From Telluribacter humicola (GTDB lineage Bacteria; Bacteroidota; Bacteroidia; Cytophagales; Spirosomataceae): 64,000 bases of DNA. This document shows, in pieces, positions 27,129 to 36,242 of this stretch. The position numbers and the translations under genes are program-made. The stretch covers positions 1,612,001 to 1,676,000 of the forward strand of contig NZ_JAFIQT010000001.1 in NCBI RefSeq assembly GCF_017355935.1. The letters run 5' to 3'. Every line of letters begins with the position of its first letter. Position 1 is the stretch's first letter. The notes beneath the pieces are model-generated. The model saw nothing but the letters and a program-made list of their open reading frames with translations, ran no database searches and was not told where the DNA came from.

Positions 27129-28847
27129 ATGTCTTATTTCAATATAGATTCTATAAACGAACGTACTTTCGATGCCATCGTAATCGGCTCCGGGATCAGT
27201 GGGGGATGGTCGGCCAAAGAACTGACGGGGAAAGGGCTGCGTACGCTGGTACTTGAGCGGGGGCGTGAGGTAAAGCACGTCACCGACTACCCTACTACCA
27301 TGAAGCAGCCGTGGGAGTTTGACCACCTCGGTCAGCTTCCCAAAACGCTCAAAGATGCCAATCCCATCCTGAGCCGTGCCGGTGCGTGGGCGGAAGATTC
27401 AGAGCATTTTTTCGTCAAAGACAACGAGCACCCTTATATCCAGGACAAGCCATTTGACTGGATTCGGGGCTACCAGACGGGTGGTAAATCGCTGATGTGG
27501 GCGCGGGGCACCCAGCGCTGGTCGCAGTACGACTTCGACGGACCTGTACGTGATAGCTATGCGGTGGAGTGGCCCATTGGCTACAAGGATATCGCCCCCT
27601 GGTACAGCTACGTAGAGAAGTTTGCGGGTATATCAGGAAATAAAGACGGTTTGCCCCAGCTACCCGATGGGGAGTTTCTGCCGCCGCATGAGCAGTCGTG
27701 CGTGGAGAAGCACTTCACGAAGGAGATGGCGAAGCATTACAAAGGTGCCCGCCCGGTCATCATCGGCCGCTGCGCGCACCTGACCAAGCCCCAGCCCATC
27801 CATATTGAGCAGGGGAGAGGCCAGTGTATGAACCGTAACCTGTGCCGCCGGGGCTGCCCGTACGGAGGGTACTTCAGCAGTAACTCGTCTACACTGCCCT
27901 GGGCGGCCAAGACTGGTAAGCTCACCATGCGTCCCGATTCGGTGGTACACTCTATCATTTATGACGAGCAGAAGGGGAATGCCGCGGGCGTACGGGTCAT
28001 TGATGCCCATACCAAAGAGATGACCGAGTACTATGCTAAGATCATTTTCGTGAATGCGTCGGCCTTGAACTCCAATCTGATCCTGCTGAACTCTACCTCC
28101 AGCCGCTTCCCTAACGGATTGGGTAACGACAATGGCCTGCTGGGGAAGTACATCTCTTTCCATAACTTCAGGACGACCATCAGCGCCGAATACGAAGGGC
28201 TGCTGGACTCGAAAACCGAAGGCATTCGTCCGAATAGTAGCTACATACCCCGCTTCCGCAACGTGTTCAAGCAGGAGACCGACTTTCTGCGTGGCTATGC
28301 AGCCGGTTTTGGAAGTAGCCGCATGACATACAGCGATCAGGAGGGTTTTGGGGAAGAGCTGAAAGCCAGCCTGATGAACCGGAAGTTTGGCAACTGGCGC
28401 GTCAACTCCTGGATGATGGGCGAAACCATACCCAAGGAAAGCAACTTCGTAGCGTTGGATTCACAGCAAAAGGATGCGTGGGGAGTGCCTCTGCTACGTA
28501 CCTCGGTAGCCTACGACGACAACGACGAAAAGATGATCCGCGACTTCCACGAGCAGATGACCGAGATGCTGACCGTTGCCGGATTCAAGAACATTCAGAC
28601 CCACGAGAAGCCCGACAAAGCGCCCGGACTGGATATTCACGAAATGGGTGGGGTACGTATGGGTAAAGATCCGAAGACATCGCTTTTGAATAAGTGGAAC
28701 CAGATCCATACCTGCAAAAACGTATTCGTAACGGATGGAGCCTGTATGACTACCAATTCTACCCAGAATCCATCCCTGACCTACATGGCTATTACGGCGC
28801 GTGCCGCCAACCATGCCGTGGAAGAATTAAGGAAAGGGAATCTGTAA
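27129..28847 (+). CDS. GMC-family FAD dehydrogenase, candidate glycoside 3-dehydrogenase large subunit
   Basis: A 572-residue flavoprotein. FAD binds at AIVIGSGISGGWSAKEL (about 16-32) with LVLERG after the next strand. The catalytic pair is His504 in HEMGGVRMG and Asn547 in TQNPSLT, equal in position to the His/His or His/Asn pair of GMC enzymes. A cysteine cluster, Cys233, Cys239 and Cys243 (QCMNRNLCRRGCPYGG), may hold an iron-sulfur centre as in related membrane dehydrogenases. There is no signal peptide, consistent with Tat export together with the small subunit encoded upstream. GMC/small-subunit pairs include gluconate, fructose and glucoside 3-dehydrogenases. The DUF1080 neighbour favours C3 oxidation of a glycoside. 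No cytochrome subunit is visible nearby. Confidence 0.9.
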   Translation: MSYFNIDSINERTFDAIVIGSGISGGWSAKELTGKGLRTLVLERGREVKHVTDYPTTMKQPWEFDHLGQLPKTLKDANPILSRAGAWAEDSEHFFVKDNEHPYIQDKPFDWIRGYQTGGKSLMWARGTQRWSQYDFDGPVRDSYAVEWPIGYKDIAPWYSYVEKFAGISGNKDGLPQLPDGEFLPPHEQSCVEKHFTKEMAKHYKGARPVIIGRCAHLTKPQPIHIEQGRGQCMNRNLCRRGCPYGGYFSSNSSTLPWAAKTGKLTMRPDSVVHSIIYDEQKGNAAGVRVIDAHTKEMTEYYAKIIFVNASALNSNLILLNSTSSRFPNGLGNDNGLLGKYISFHNFRTTISAEYEGLLDSKTEGIRPNSSYIPRFRNVFKQETDFLRGYAAGFGSSRMTYSDQEGFGEELKASLMNRKFGNWRVNSWMMGETIPKESNFVALDSQQKDAWGVPLLRTSVAYDDNDEKMIRDFHEQMTEMLTVAGFKNIQTHEKPDKAPGLDIHEMGGVRMGKDPKTSLLNKWNQIHTCKNVFVTDGACMTTNSTQNPSLTYMAITARAANHAVEELRKGNL

Positions 28848-28898
28848 GTAGGAATATACGTTGTGTAACAGACAGTAAGAGACATGTATACAATTCGG

Positions 28899-28934
28899 AG
28901 GCTCTCTGTTAGACGGAGAGCCTTTATTTTTTAA
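28899..28934 (+). terminator. Rho-independent terminator after the GMC gene
   Basis: AGGCTCTC pairs with GAGAGCCT around a short loop and is followed by a T-rich stretch (TTTATTTTTT). It separates the dehydrogenase pair from the Gfo/Idh gene. The 70 bp after it are AT-rich and presumably hold the next promoter, though no clear TAnnTTTG was found. Confidence 0.8.
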
Positions 28935-29004
28935 ATTTTTTTATAATTAAAAGTAGTTCATCTACTTACTTTACATTCTAATTAACATTCCTATCCCTTA
29001 TAGT

Positions 29005-30279
29005 ATGAAAGAAGAAAAGAAAACGTCCATTGGGAGACGTGACTTCCTCAAAGGCTCACTGGCTACAGTAGCCGCGTTTTCCATTGTTCCCCGGCATGTA
29101 TTAGGTAAAGGCTACCTGGCCCCGAGCGACCAGCTTACCAAAGCGATTGTAGGTGTGGGCTCTATGGGTAGAGGTCACATTCCCTACGCTGGTACCCGGG
29201 TTGTAGCCCTATGTGATGTAGACCGTGGCCACCTTAAGCAGGCTGCCGGTATGGTGGGCAAAGACGTCAAAACATTCAGCGACTATCGGGAGCTGATCCA
29301 GCTACCCGAGGTGGATATTGTACACGTAGCGACTCCTCCTCACTGGCACGGAATCATCGCGGCCGATGCCGCCCGGGCCGGTAAAGATGTGTGGTGCGAA
29401 AAGCCCATGACCCGCACCATTGGCGAAGGAAAGCGCCTCGTGGAAGCGGTACAGCAGCACGGCCGTATATTCCGACTGAACACCTGGTTCCGCTTCGACG
29501 CCAACTTCTACGGTATGAATACTACCGTAAAACCTATCAAGAAACTGGTTGATAGCGGACTGCTGGGATGGCCCCTCAAAGTGACCGTAAGCCGTCACAC
29601 CGGCTTTGACTGGAAGTTCTTCTGGGTAGGACAGACCAACCTTGATCCGCAGCCCGTACCCGCCGACCTCGACTACGAGATGTGGCTCGGTCCCGCGCCT
29701 TACAAGCCGTACCACCCGCACCGCGTACACGGTACCTTCCGGGGCTACTGGGATTACGACGGAGGTGGTCTGGGTGATATGGGTCAGCACTACCTCGACC
29801 CGATCCAGTACTTCCTCGGTAAAGATCACACCAGCCCCGTTAGCGTAGAGATAGACTCCCCTCAGCAGCATACCGATGCCGTAGGTACTTGGCGCCGTAT
29901 CGAGTACACCTACGCCGATGGCTGTAAGATCGTACTGGATGGCGAAGCGAAGGATGCCAATGTACCTTATATCGAAGGACCTAAGGGTAAGCTATATCCT
30001 AACTTCCGCTCGGATATACCTGATCTGGAAAAGAAACTGGCGGCCTTCCCCGATCCTGAGCCTCAGGTGACCGACTTTGTAGAAGCCGTAAAAGAGCGTA
30101 AGAAATTTGCCCTGAACGAAGAGAACGGACACCGCTCGTGTACCCTCGTCAACATGGGACTGATCGCTCTGCGTCTGGGACGTTCGCTGAAATTTGATCC
30201 CGTTAAGCAGGTGTTTATTGATGACGAAGGGGCCAATCGCCTCATCGATCAGCCAATGCGCGCTGCCTGGACCATCTAA
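29005..30279 (+). CDS. Tat-exported Gfo/Idh/MocA family oxidoreductase
   Basis: A 424-residue NAD(P)-dependent sugar oxidoreductase. The N-terminus holds a twin-arginine signal (GRRDFLKGSLATVAAFS), so it probably works in the periplasm with a tightly bound cofactor. A Rossmann motif follows (AIVGVGSMGRGH) and the family active-site Lys in WCEKPMTRTIGEG. The C-terminal domain has GGGLGDMGQHYLDP, with the His near the substrate. Relatives in Bacteroidota act on glycosides and keto sugars, often swapping hydride with a bound NAD. It is placed directly before the DUF1080 protein (32-bp gap), so the pair probably works on the same compound. Confidence 0.92.
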   Translation: MKEEKKTSIGRRDFLKGSLATVAAFSIVPRHVLGKGYLAPSDQLTKAIVGVGSMGRGHIPYAGTRVVALCDVDRGHLKQAAGMVGKDVKTFSDYRELIQLPEVDIVHVATPPHWHGIIAADAARAGKDVWCEKPMTRTIGEGKRLVEAVQQHGRIFRLNTWFRFDANFYGMNTTVKPIKKLVDSGLLGWPLKVTVSRHTGFDWKFFWVGQTNLDPQPVPADLDYEMWLGPAPYKPYHPHRVHGTFRGYWDYDGGGLGDMGQHYLDPIQYFLGKDHTSPVSVEIDSPQQHTDAVGTWRRIEYTYADGCKIVLDGEAKDANVPYIEGPKGKLYPNFRSDIPDLEKKLAAFPDPEPQVTDFVEAVKERKKFALNEENGHRSCTLVNMGLIALRLGRSLKFDPVKQVFIDDEGANRLIDQPMRAAWTI

Positions 30280-30311
30280 TCCTTTTCCTAATCCCTGCAT
30301 TACTTAGAATC

Positions 30312-33300
30312 ATGAAGAAAATAGTATATACGATTGCTGCCCTCTGTATGCTCCATACGGGCGTGATGGCACAGCGTGAAGATAAACGAACGGTTACCAC
30401 CCGCGTGGCCGATGCGCTGGCTATGATGCCGGCTAAGAACGCCGCCCAGCTTACCAAGAACATGGAGGAGCTGGCAGCCCTGGGTAAGCCCGGTCTGGTA
30501 CAGATGGCCAGTATGCTGGTGCCTGCCGAAAAAGGCGATAACACTGCGTTGGAATACGCACTGGGAGGCTTTACCTACTATGTCACCCAGCCCGGCAAAG
30601 AGGCCCTCAGGAAGATGGCTGCTGAAGCCTATGGCGAAGCACTTGGCAAACTGACTGATTCCCAGAACAAGGTATTCCTGATCTACCAACTGCAGACCGT
30701 GGGTAAAAATGAGTCGGTACCTGTATTGCAGTCGTATCTGAAAGACGAGAAGTTGAGCGGTCCTGCCGCCAGAGCGCTGGTAAAAATCGGTACACCGGAA
30801 GCCGGACAGGCGCTGCTAAGCGCCCTGAATGGTACTTCAGGAACAACGCAGCTTTCCCTGGTGGAGGCCCTGGGCGACAGCCGTTTTACTCAAGCGGCCC
30901 CGGCTATCGAAAAGCTGGTAGATGCTCAGGATAATAATCTTCGTAAAGTAGCCCTGTACTCATTGGCTAGCATCGGTGCCCCTTCATCCGAAAAGATACT
31001 GGCGCAGGCGGCTGACAAAGCTACCTTCATCTACAATGAAGCCAACGCTACCGCCGCTTACCTGTACTACCTGAGCCGTCTGGCTGAGGGGGGTAACCGT
31101 CCTGTTGCGGAGAAAGCTGCGGCTGACCTTCTCAAGAAATCAGCCGGAGCCAATCAGGTACATACCCGTACCGCTGCCCTCAAATTATTAGTGGATATGC
31201 AGGGCGAGGCCAGCGTGCCTACCCTGATCAGTGCCATGGGCAGCGACAACGCAGCTTACCGGGCAGCCGCTCTGAAGTACGCTCAGGCGCACACCGGAGT
31301 CGCCAGTACCGCTCTTTGGCTGAAAGCCCTGAAGAAAGCCAAACCAAACGTACAGGCCGAGATCATCAACATGATGGGCATGGCCGGTGCGAAGGACGCT
31401 CTGCCTGCCATTACGAAAGCAATCAATAGCAAGGATAATGGTGTAAAGCTGGCCGCTATCAAAGCTGCCGGCCGCGTAGGGCAGGACGCTGCTATCAATG
31501 ACCTGATGACGGTGCTGAAGAAAGGCAGCGCTGAGGAGGTACAGGCCGTTAAGAACGCTCTCCTCACCATGAAGGGTAATACCGTTGTGGACAAGGTAGC
31601 GGCAACGCTGCCTTCCATGCCAGCTGGTGCGCAGGCGGCCCTCATTGATGTGCTGGCAGCTCGTGCCGCGGATACCAAAATGGACGTCGTACTCAAGCAG
31701 CTCAATAGCTCGGATGCCGGTGTGAAAAAGTCAGCACTGGCTGCTCTGAAGCACATGGCTACTCAGAAGGACCTGCCGACCCTGTTCACGCTGATGGACG
31801 CTTCCGGCCAACTCAGCGAGGTTCAGGAGTTCCAGAACGCGGTAATCGCGGCGGTAAAAGGAGCCGGTACCCAGGCCCAGCAGGCGGATCTGATCCTGAA
31901 GCAGATGAACAGCACGGCTGCCGATAAAAAGAATCGTTACTATCAGGTACTGGCCAGCGTGGGGGGAGACAAAGCCCTGCAAACGGTAGTATCAGCCTAT
32001 AACGGTGGTGATGCCGCTTCCAAACTGGCTTCACTGACTGCTCTCACTAACTGGACCGATGCCAGCGCAGCCAATGAGCTGTACACCATCAGCAAGAACA
32101 CCACCAACGCCGAGCACCTGGATCAGGCGGTACAGGGGTATGTAAAGGCTGTAAGTAAAGCGAAGGAAAATCCGGTACAGAAGGTACTGAAGCTGCGTAA
32201 GGCGCTGGAAGTAGCCAAAACTTCGGCTCAGAAGGAGATAGTCCTGAAAGAGCTGCAACGCAACCGTACTTTCAACGCCATGCTGGTAGCCGGTGACTAC
32301 CTGGACGATCCTCAACTGCAGCAGGCCGCGGCACAGGCCGTTATGAACATTGCCTTAGCTAACAAGGAGTACCAGGGAGATGTAGTACGTAACCTGCTGA
32401 ACAAGACCATCGCGGTACTGAAAGGTCAGGATAGTGAGTATCAGAAGGAGTCGATCCGTAAGCACCTGGCCGAAATGCCTAAGGGTAAAGGCTACGTAGC
32501 CATGTTCAACGGCAAAGACCTGACCGGCTGGAAAGGTCTGGTGGAGAACCCCATCAAGCGCGCCGCCATGCATCCCGATACCCTGGCTGCCAAGCAAGCC
32601 AAGGCCGACGCTAAGGCCAAGAACGACTGGATCGTACGGGATGGAGAACTCGTATTCACCGGGCACGGCGATAACCTGGCTTCGGTGAAGAAGTACGGGG
32701 ATATCGAAATGTACGTAGATTGGAAGATTCAGAAAGACGGTGACGCCGGTATTTATCTGCGGGGTACCCCACAGGTGCAGATCTGGGATACGGCCCGCGT
32801 AAAAGTAGGTGCCCAGGTAGGCTCAGGTGGCTTGTACAACAACCAGAAGCACGAGAGCAAGCCCCTCAAAGTAGCCGACAATGCCGTAGGCGAGTGGAAT
32901 ACCTTCTATATCAAAATGATTGGTGACCGCGTAACGGTACATCTGAACGGTGAACTGGTCGTGGACAACGTACCTCTTGAAAACTACTGGGACCGCAAGC
33001 TGCCTATCTTCCCCGAAGAGCAGATCGAGCTGCAGGCACACGGTACGGAGGTAGCCTATCGTGATATCTATGTCCGCGAACTGCCCCGTACGGAGCCTTT
33101 CAAGCTGAGTCAGGAAGAGCAGAAGGAAGGCTTTAAAGTACTCTTCGACGGTACCAACATGCACGAGTGGACTGGTAATACCAAAGACTATGTTATTGAG
33201 GATGGTAATATAGTCGTCTATCCTGACAAGGGTGGACGGGGCAACCTCTTCACCAAGGACGAGTACAGCGACTTCGTATACCGTTTTGAATTCCAACTAA

Positions 33301-33773
33301 CACCCGGAGCCAACAACGGTCTGGGCGTACGTGCTCCTATGGATGGAGACGCTGCCTATACTGGTATGGAGCTTCAGATCCTGGACAACGAAGCACCCAT
33401 CTACAAAAACCTGCACGAGTACCAGTTCCATGGTTCAGTATATGGTGTGATACCCGCCAAGCGTGGGTACCTGAAGCCAACGGGCGAGTGGAACTACCAG
33501 GAAGTACGTATGCAGGGCTCCAAGATTCAGGTAATCCTGAATGGTACGACCATCCTGGACGGTGATATCGCCGAAGCCAGCAAGAATGGTACCCTGGACC
33601 ACAAAGACCATCCCGGCCTGAAAAGAACATCCGGACATATCGGTTTCCTGGGACATGGCGACGTGGTTCGTTTCCGTAACATCCGGATCAAAGATCTGAG
33701 CAAGCAGCAGGAAGCAAAGACTGAGACAGCAAAGCCTGCCAAGTCAAAAGCGAAGACCAGAGCCAGCAAATAA
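30312..33773 (+). CDS. HEAT-repeat protein with two C-terminal DUF1080 (3-keto-disaccharide hydrolase) domains
   Basis: A 1153-residue exported protein (signal MKKIVYTIAALCMLHTGVMAQ). Residues about 30-720 are a long alpha-solenoid of HEAT/Armadillo-like repeats, seen as recurring patterns such as PAARALVKIGTPEAGQALL and GVKLAAIKAAGRVGQDAAI. Two DUF1080 beta-sandwich domains follow. The first begins near 724 (MFNGKDLTGWKG, with a long insert) and the second near 936 (VLFDGTNMHEWTG, then MELQILDNEAPIY). DUF1080 proteins hydrolyse 3-keto-glycosides. The final tail is Lys/Ala-rich. Many solenoid-DUF1080 proteins exist, but two catalytic-type domains on one solenoid may allow scaffolding or two substrates. 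A terminator follows, so it closes the locus. Confidence 0.9.
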   Translation: MKKIVYTIAALCMLHTGVMAQREDKRTVTTRVADALAMMPAKNAAQLTKNMEELAALGKPGLVQMASMLVPAEKGDNTALEYALGGFTYYVTQPGKEALRKMAAEAYGEALGKLTDSQNKVFLIYQLQTVGKNESVPVLQSYLKDEKLSGPAARALVKIGTPEAGQALLSALNGTSGTTQLSLVEALGDSRFTQAAPAIEKLVDAQDNNLRKVALYSLASIGAPSSEKILAQAADKATFIYNEANATAAYLYYLSRLAEGGNRPVAEKAAADLLKKSAGANQVHTRTAALKLLVDMQGEASVPTLISAMGSDNAAYRAAALKYAQAHTGVASTALWLKALKKAKPNVQAEIINMMGMAGAKDALPAITKAINSKDNGVKLAAIKAAGRVGQDAAINDLMTVLKKGSAEEVQAVKNALLTMKGNTVVDKVAATLPSMPAGAQAALIDVLAARAADTKMDVVLKQLNSSDAGVKKSALAALKHMATQKDLPTLFTLMDASGQLSEVQEFQNAVIAAVKGAGTQAQQADLILKQMNSTAADKKNRYYQVLASVGGDKALQTVVSAYNGGDAASKLASLTALTNWTDASAANELYTISKNTTNAEHLDQAVQGYVKAVSKAKENPVQKVLKLRKALEVAKTSAQKEIVLKELQRNRTFNAMLVAGDYLDDPQLQQAAAQAVMNIALANKEYQGDVVRNLLNKTIAVLKGQDSEYQKESIRKHLAEMPKGKGYVAMFNGKDLTGWKGLVENPIKRAAMHPDTLAAKQAKADAKAKNDWIVRDGELVFTGHGDNLASVKKYGDIEMYVDWKIQKDGDAGIYLRGTPQVQIWDTARVKVGAQVGSGGLYNNQKHESKPLKVADNAVGEWNTFYIKMIGDRVTVHLNGELVVDNVPLENYWDRKLPIFPEEQIELQAHGTEVAYRDIYVRELPRTEPFKLSQEEQKEGFKVLFDGTNMHEWTGNTKDYVIEDGNIVVYPDKGGRGNLFTKDEYSDFVYRFEFQLTPGANNGLGVRAPMDGDAAYTGMELQILDNEAPIYKNLHEYQFHGSVYGVIPAKRGYLKPTGEWNYQEVRMQGSKIQVILNGTTILDGDIAEASKNGTLDHKDHPGLKRTSGHIGFLGHGDVVRFRNIRIKDLSKQQEAKTETAKPAKSKAKTRASK

Positions 33774-33799
33774 TACGCTGCTAAGTCATACAGTAGTAC

Positions 33800-33829
33800 A
33801 AAGCCCGGTGACCCTTCACCGGGCTTTTT
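33800..33829 (+). terminator. Rho-independent terminator closing the 3-keto-glycoside locus
   Basis: AAAGCCCGGTGA pairs with TCACCGGGCTTT around a CCCT loop and is followed by T residues. Confidence 0.9.
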
Positions 33830-33999
33830 CTATTTTGGAGTTGTTTACTACTCCTTTTGCCTGTATTAGTAGGGCTTTGATTTTAGCAGTAACTATATGT
33901 CGCTAAGTCCGTTAAATCTTAGTAACCTATTCATCAGAGCGAATATGAGCTTTTATTGTAGGTAAAAACGGACCATTTTTGCTCTTTACTCTTAAAAAC

Positions 34000-34935
34000 A
34001 TGTACATATACGTCCATACACTACTAGATGAATCGCTGCGAAAGCAGCTACGATCGGCTCTCCCGACCGAGCATCATCTGTATTTTCGTTCTGAAAAGGA
34101 TTCCGACAACGAACTGGTAGAAGTATTCAACCGGGCTGACATGATGCTGGGAAACCCTCCGCTGGAATGGTTTCAGTCGCCGCCTGCTAACCTGCAGTTC
34201 TGGCAGCTCGACTCCGCCGGCTTTGACAAGTACCAGGGGCTGGAGCTGAATGCCCGGGTCGCCAACATGGGTGACTGGTTTGCGCGGCCCTGCGCCGAAA
34301 CCATCGTAGGGGGTATCCTGGCTCTGTACCGCGGAGTGGACGTACTGACGCTGCTACGGCAGCGCAAGGAATGGATAGGCAGCGGCCTTCGTCCGTATCT
34401 GGGTACCCTGTACCGGCAGAAAGTCATTGTACTGGGCAGTGGTACCATTGGTACCGCCGTGCGTGATATACTGGAAGGCTTCCGCTGCCGGGTACTTACC
34501 CTGGCCCGTACTTCCCCTTCGGCCGATCTGCACAGCCGTGAGGAGTTTCTGAGTGAGCTGAGTGATACGGATCTGGTGGTCAATACGCTGCCTGGTACGG
34601 TACATCACTTTGTGGATAGAGAAGTACTGACTACCATGCGCCAGGGGAGCGTCTACGCCAATGTAGGGCGGGGCAGTACTACCGACGAGCGGGCCCTCAT
34701 TGAGGTACTACAGTCGGGCCACCTGAGCGGAGCCGTGCTGGACGTGACCGAGATTGAGCCTCTACCCGTTGAAAGTGAACTATGGTCGCTGCCCAACGTA
34801 GTACTCACCCAGCATACCGGTGGAGGTCAGGTGAAGGAAGATGACGGAAAAGTAGAGCTGTTCCTCCACAATTTTCAAAAGCTGCAGAGAGACCACCTGC
34901 TCGATAATGAAGTAGACCTGAGAAGAGGGTACTAA
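34000..34935 (+). CDS. D-isomer-specific 2-hydroxyacid dehydrogenase family protein
   Basis: A 311-residue NAD(P)-dependent dehydrogenase. The NAD-binding domain has VLGSGTIGTAVRDIL. The catalytic set is visible as Arg in YANVGRGSTTDERAL, Glu in DVTEIEPLPVESELW and His in VLTQHTGGG. The ATG at 34000 is preferred; an in-frame TTG at 33979 adds seven residues. Substrate cannot be told, since relatives reduce glyoxylate, hydroxypyruvate and other 2-keto acids. It lies 82 bp before galK on the same strand, and a functional link is not evident. Confidence 0.9.
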   Translation: MYIYVHTLLDESLRKQLRSALPTEHHLYFRSEKDSDNELVEVFNRADMMLGNPPLEWFQSPPANLQFWQLDSAGFDKYQGLELNARVANMGDWFARPCAETIVGGILALYRGVDVLTLLRQRKEWIGSGLRPYLGTLYRQKVIVLGSGTIGTAVRDILEGFRCRVLTLARTSPSADLHSREEFLSELSDTDLVVNTLPGTVHHFVDREVLTTMRQGSVYANVGRGSTTDERALIEVLQSGHLSGAVLDVTEIEPLPVESELWSLPNVVLTQHTGGGQVKEDDGKVELFLHNFQKLQRDHLLDNEVDLRRGY

Positions 34936-35017
34936 AGATACGTTGTGCAATAAAGCCGTAGTACCTGATTCGTGAATATAGTACCAGGATACCTGAGGCA
35001 TCTTATTTTATTCTTTT

Positions 35018-36193
35018 ATGGAAAATACAGTTTGCAGTAACGCTGACCGCGTCAGCAATAAATTCATAGAGTTGTTTGGTGAAACGCCCCGGCTGTTTCG
35101 CTCACCCGGACGTATCAACCTTATTGGTGAGCACACCGACTACAACCAGGGCTTTGTACTACCGGCCAGTCTGGATAAGGCCGTTTTCTTTGCTATTACG
35201 CCCCGCAAGGACAACCGGGTAATCCTGCACGCGGTGGACCTGGACGAAACCTACGAGTTTACCCTGGACGACCTCTCCAAGCCCGAGCAGACCTGGGCGT
35301 ACTACCAGTTAGCCGTCGTAGATCAGCTTCATAAAAATGGCTACAGCATCGGAGGGTTTCAGACAGCCTTTGGGGGAGATATCCCGCTGGGCGCCGGTAT
35401 GTCCTCTTCGGCCGCTCTGGAATGCTGCCTGATGTTTGCCCTGAACGAACTATTCGGGCTGGGACTGGACCGGATGGAGATCGTAAAGCTGGCCCAGAAG
35501 TCCGAGAACCAGTACGTAGGAGTGCAGTCAGGTATTATGGACCAGTTTGCTTCGGTATTCGGCAAAGAAGAGTCGGTGATTCGCCTCGACTGCCGGTCGC
35601 TGGACTATGAGTACTTTCCCTTTCCGATGAATGAGTACCTGCTCGTACTCTGTGATACCAACGTAAAACATTCCCTGGCCAGCTCAGAATACAATACCCG
35701 CCGTAAAGAATGCGAAGCCGGAGTGGCTATTTTTCAGAAGTACCATCCCGACGTACAGAGCCTGCGCGATGCTACCCCCGCTATGGTGGAGCAGCACCGG
35801 GAGGAGCTAGGCGATGTAATTTACCGCCGCTGTAAGTATGTCACAGAAGAAATAGTACGGGTACAGGAAGCCTGTGAATTGCTATTGCAGGGTGATCTGG
35901 CCAGCTTCGGGGCCAAGATGTACGAGACCCACGATGGCCTGCAGCACGAGTACGAAGTAAGCTGTGAGGAGCTTGACTTCCTGGTGGATCAGACCCGCTC
36001 CAATCCCGAGGTACTCGGTGCCCGTATGATGGGGGGAGGCTTTGGCGGATGTACCATCAATCTTATTAAGAATACCGCCATTGAGGCATTCGAACAGCAG
36101 ATGAAGGAGGCCTACCAGCAGGCTTTTAGTCGTGATTTGCCCTGCTACCGCGTCCGAATTATGGACGGAACGGGCGAAGTGCATAGAATTTAA
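35018..36193 (+). CDS. galK: Galactokinase
   Basis: Phosphorylates alpha-D-galactose at C1 with ATP, the first committed step of the Leloir pathway. The 391-residue GHMP kinase shows the galactokinase signature GRINLIGEHTDYNQGFVLP (about 31-49), the ATP-binding PLGAGMSSSAALE (about 122-134) and the C-terminal MMGGGFGGCTINLI (about 336-349). Length is standard. A lipoprotein galM follows 49 bp downstream, giving a galactose-use pair. GalT and GalE are not in the window. Confidence 0.97.
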   Translation: MENTVCSNADRVSNKFIELFGETPRLFRSPGRINLIGEHTDYNQGFVLPASLDKAVFFAITPRKDNRVILHAVDLDETYEFTLDDLSKPEQTWAYYQLAVVDQLHKNGYSIGGFQTAFGGDIPLGAGMSSSAALECCLMFALNELFGLGLDRMEIVKLAQKSENQYVGVQSGIMDQFASVFGKEESVIRLDCRSLDYEYFPFPMNEYLLVLCDTNVKHSLASSEYNTRRKECEAGVAIFQKYHPDVQSLRDATPAMVEQHREELGDVIYRRCKYVTEEIVRVQEACELLLQGDLASFGAKMYETHDGLQHEYEVSCEELDFLVDQTRSNPEVLGARMMGGGFGGCTINLIKNTAIEAFEQQMKEAYQQAFSRDLPCYRVRIMDGTGEVHRI

Positions 36194-36242
36194 GTACTAC
36201 CTGCTTTTACCCGTAAACCAACCTTTTTCCGTATACTAACTT

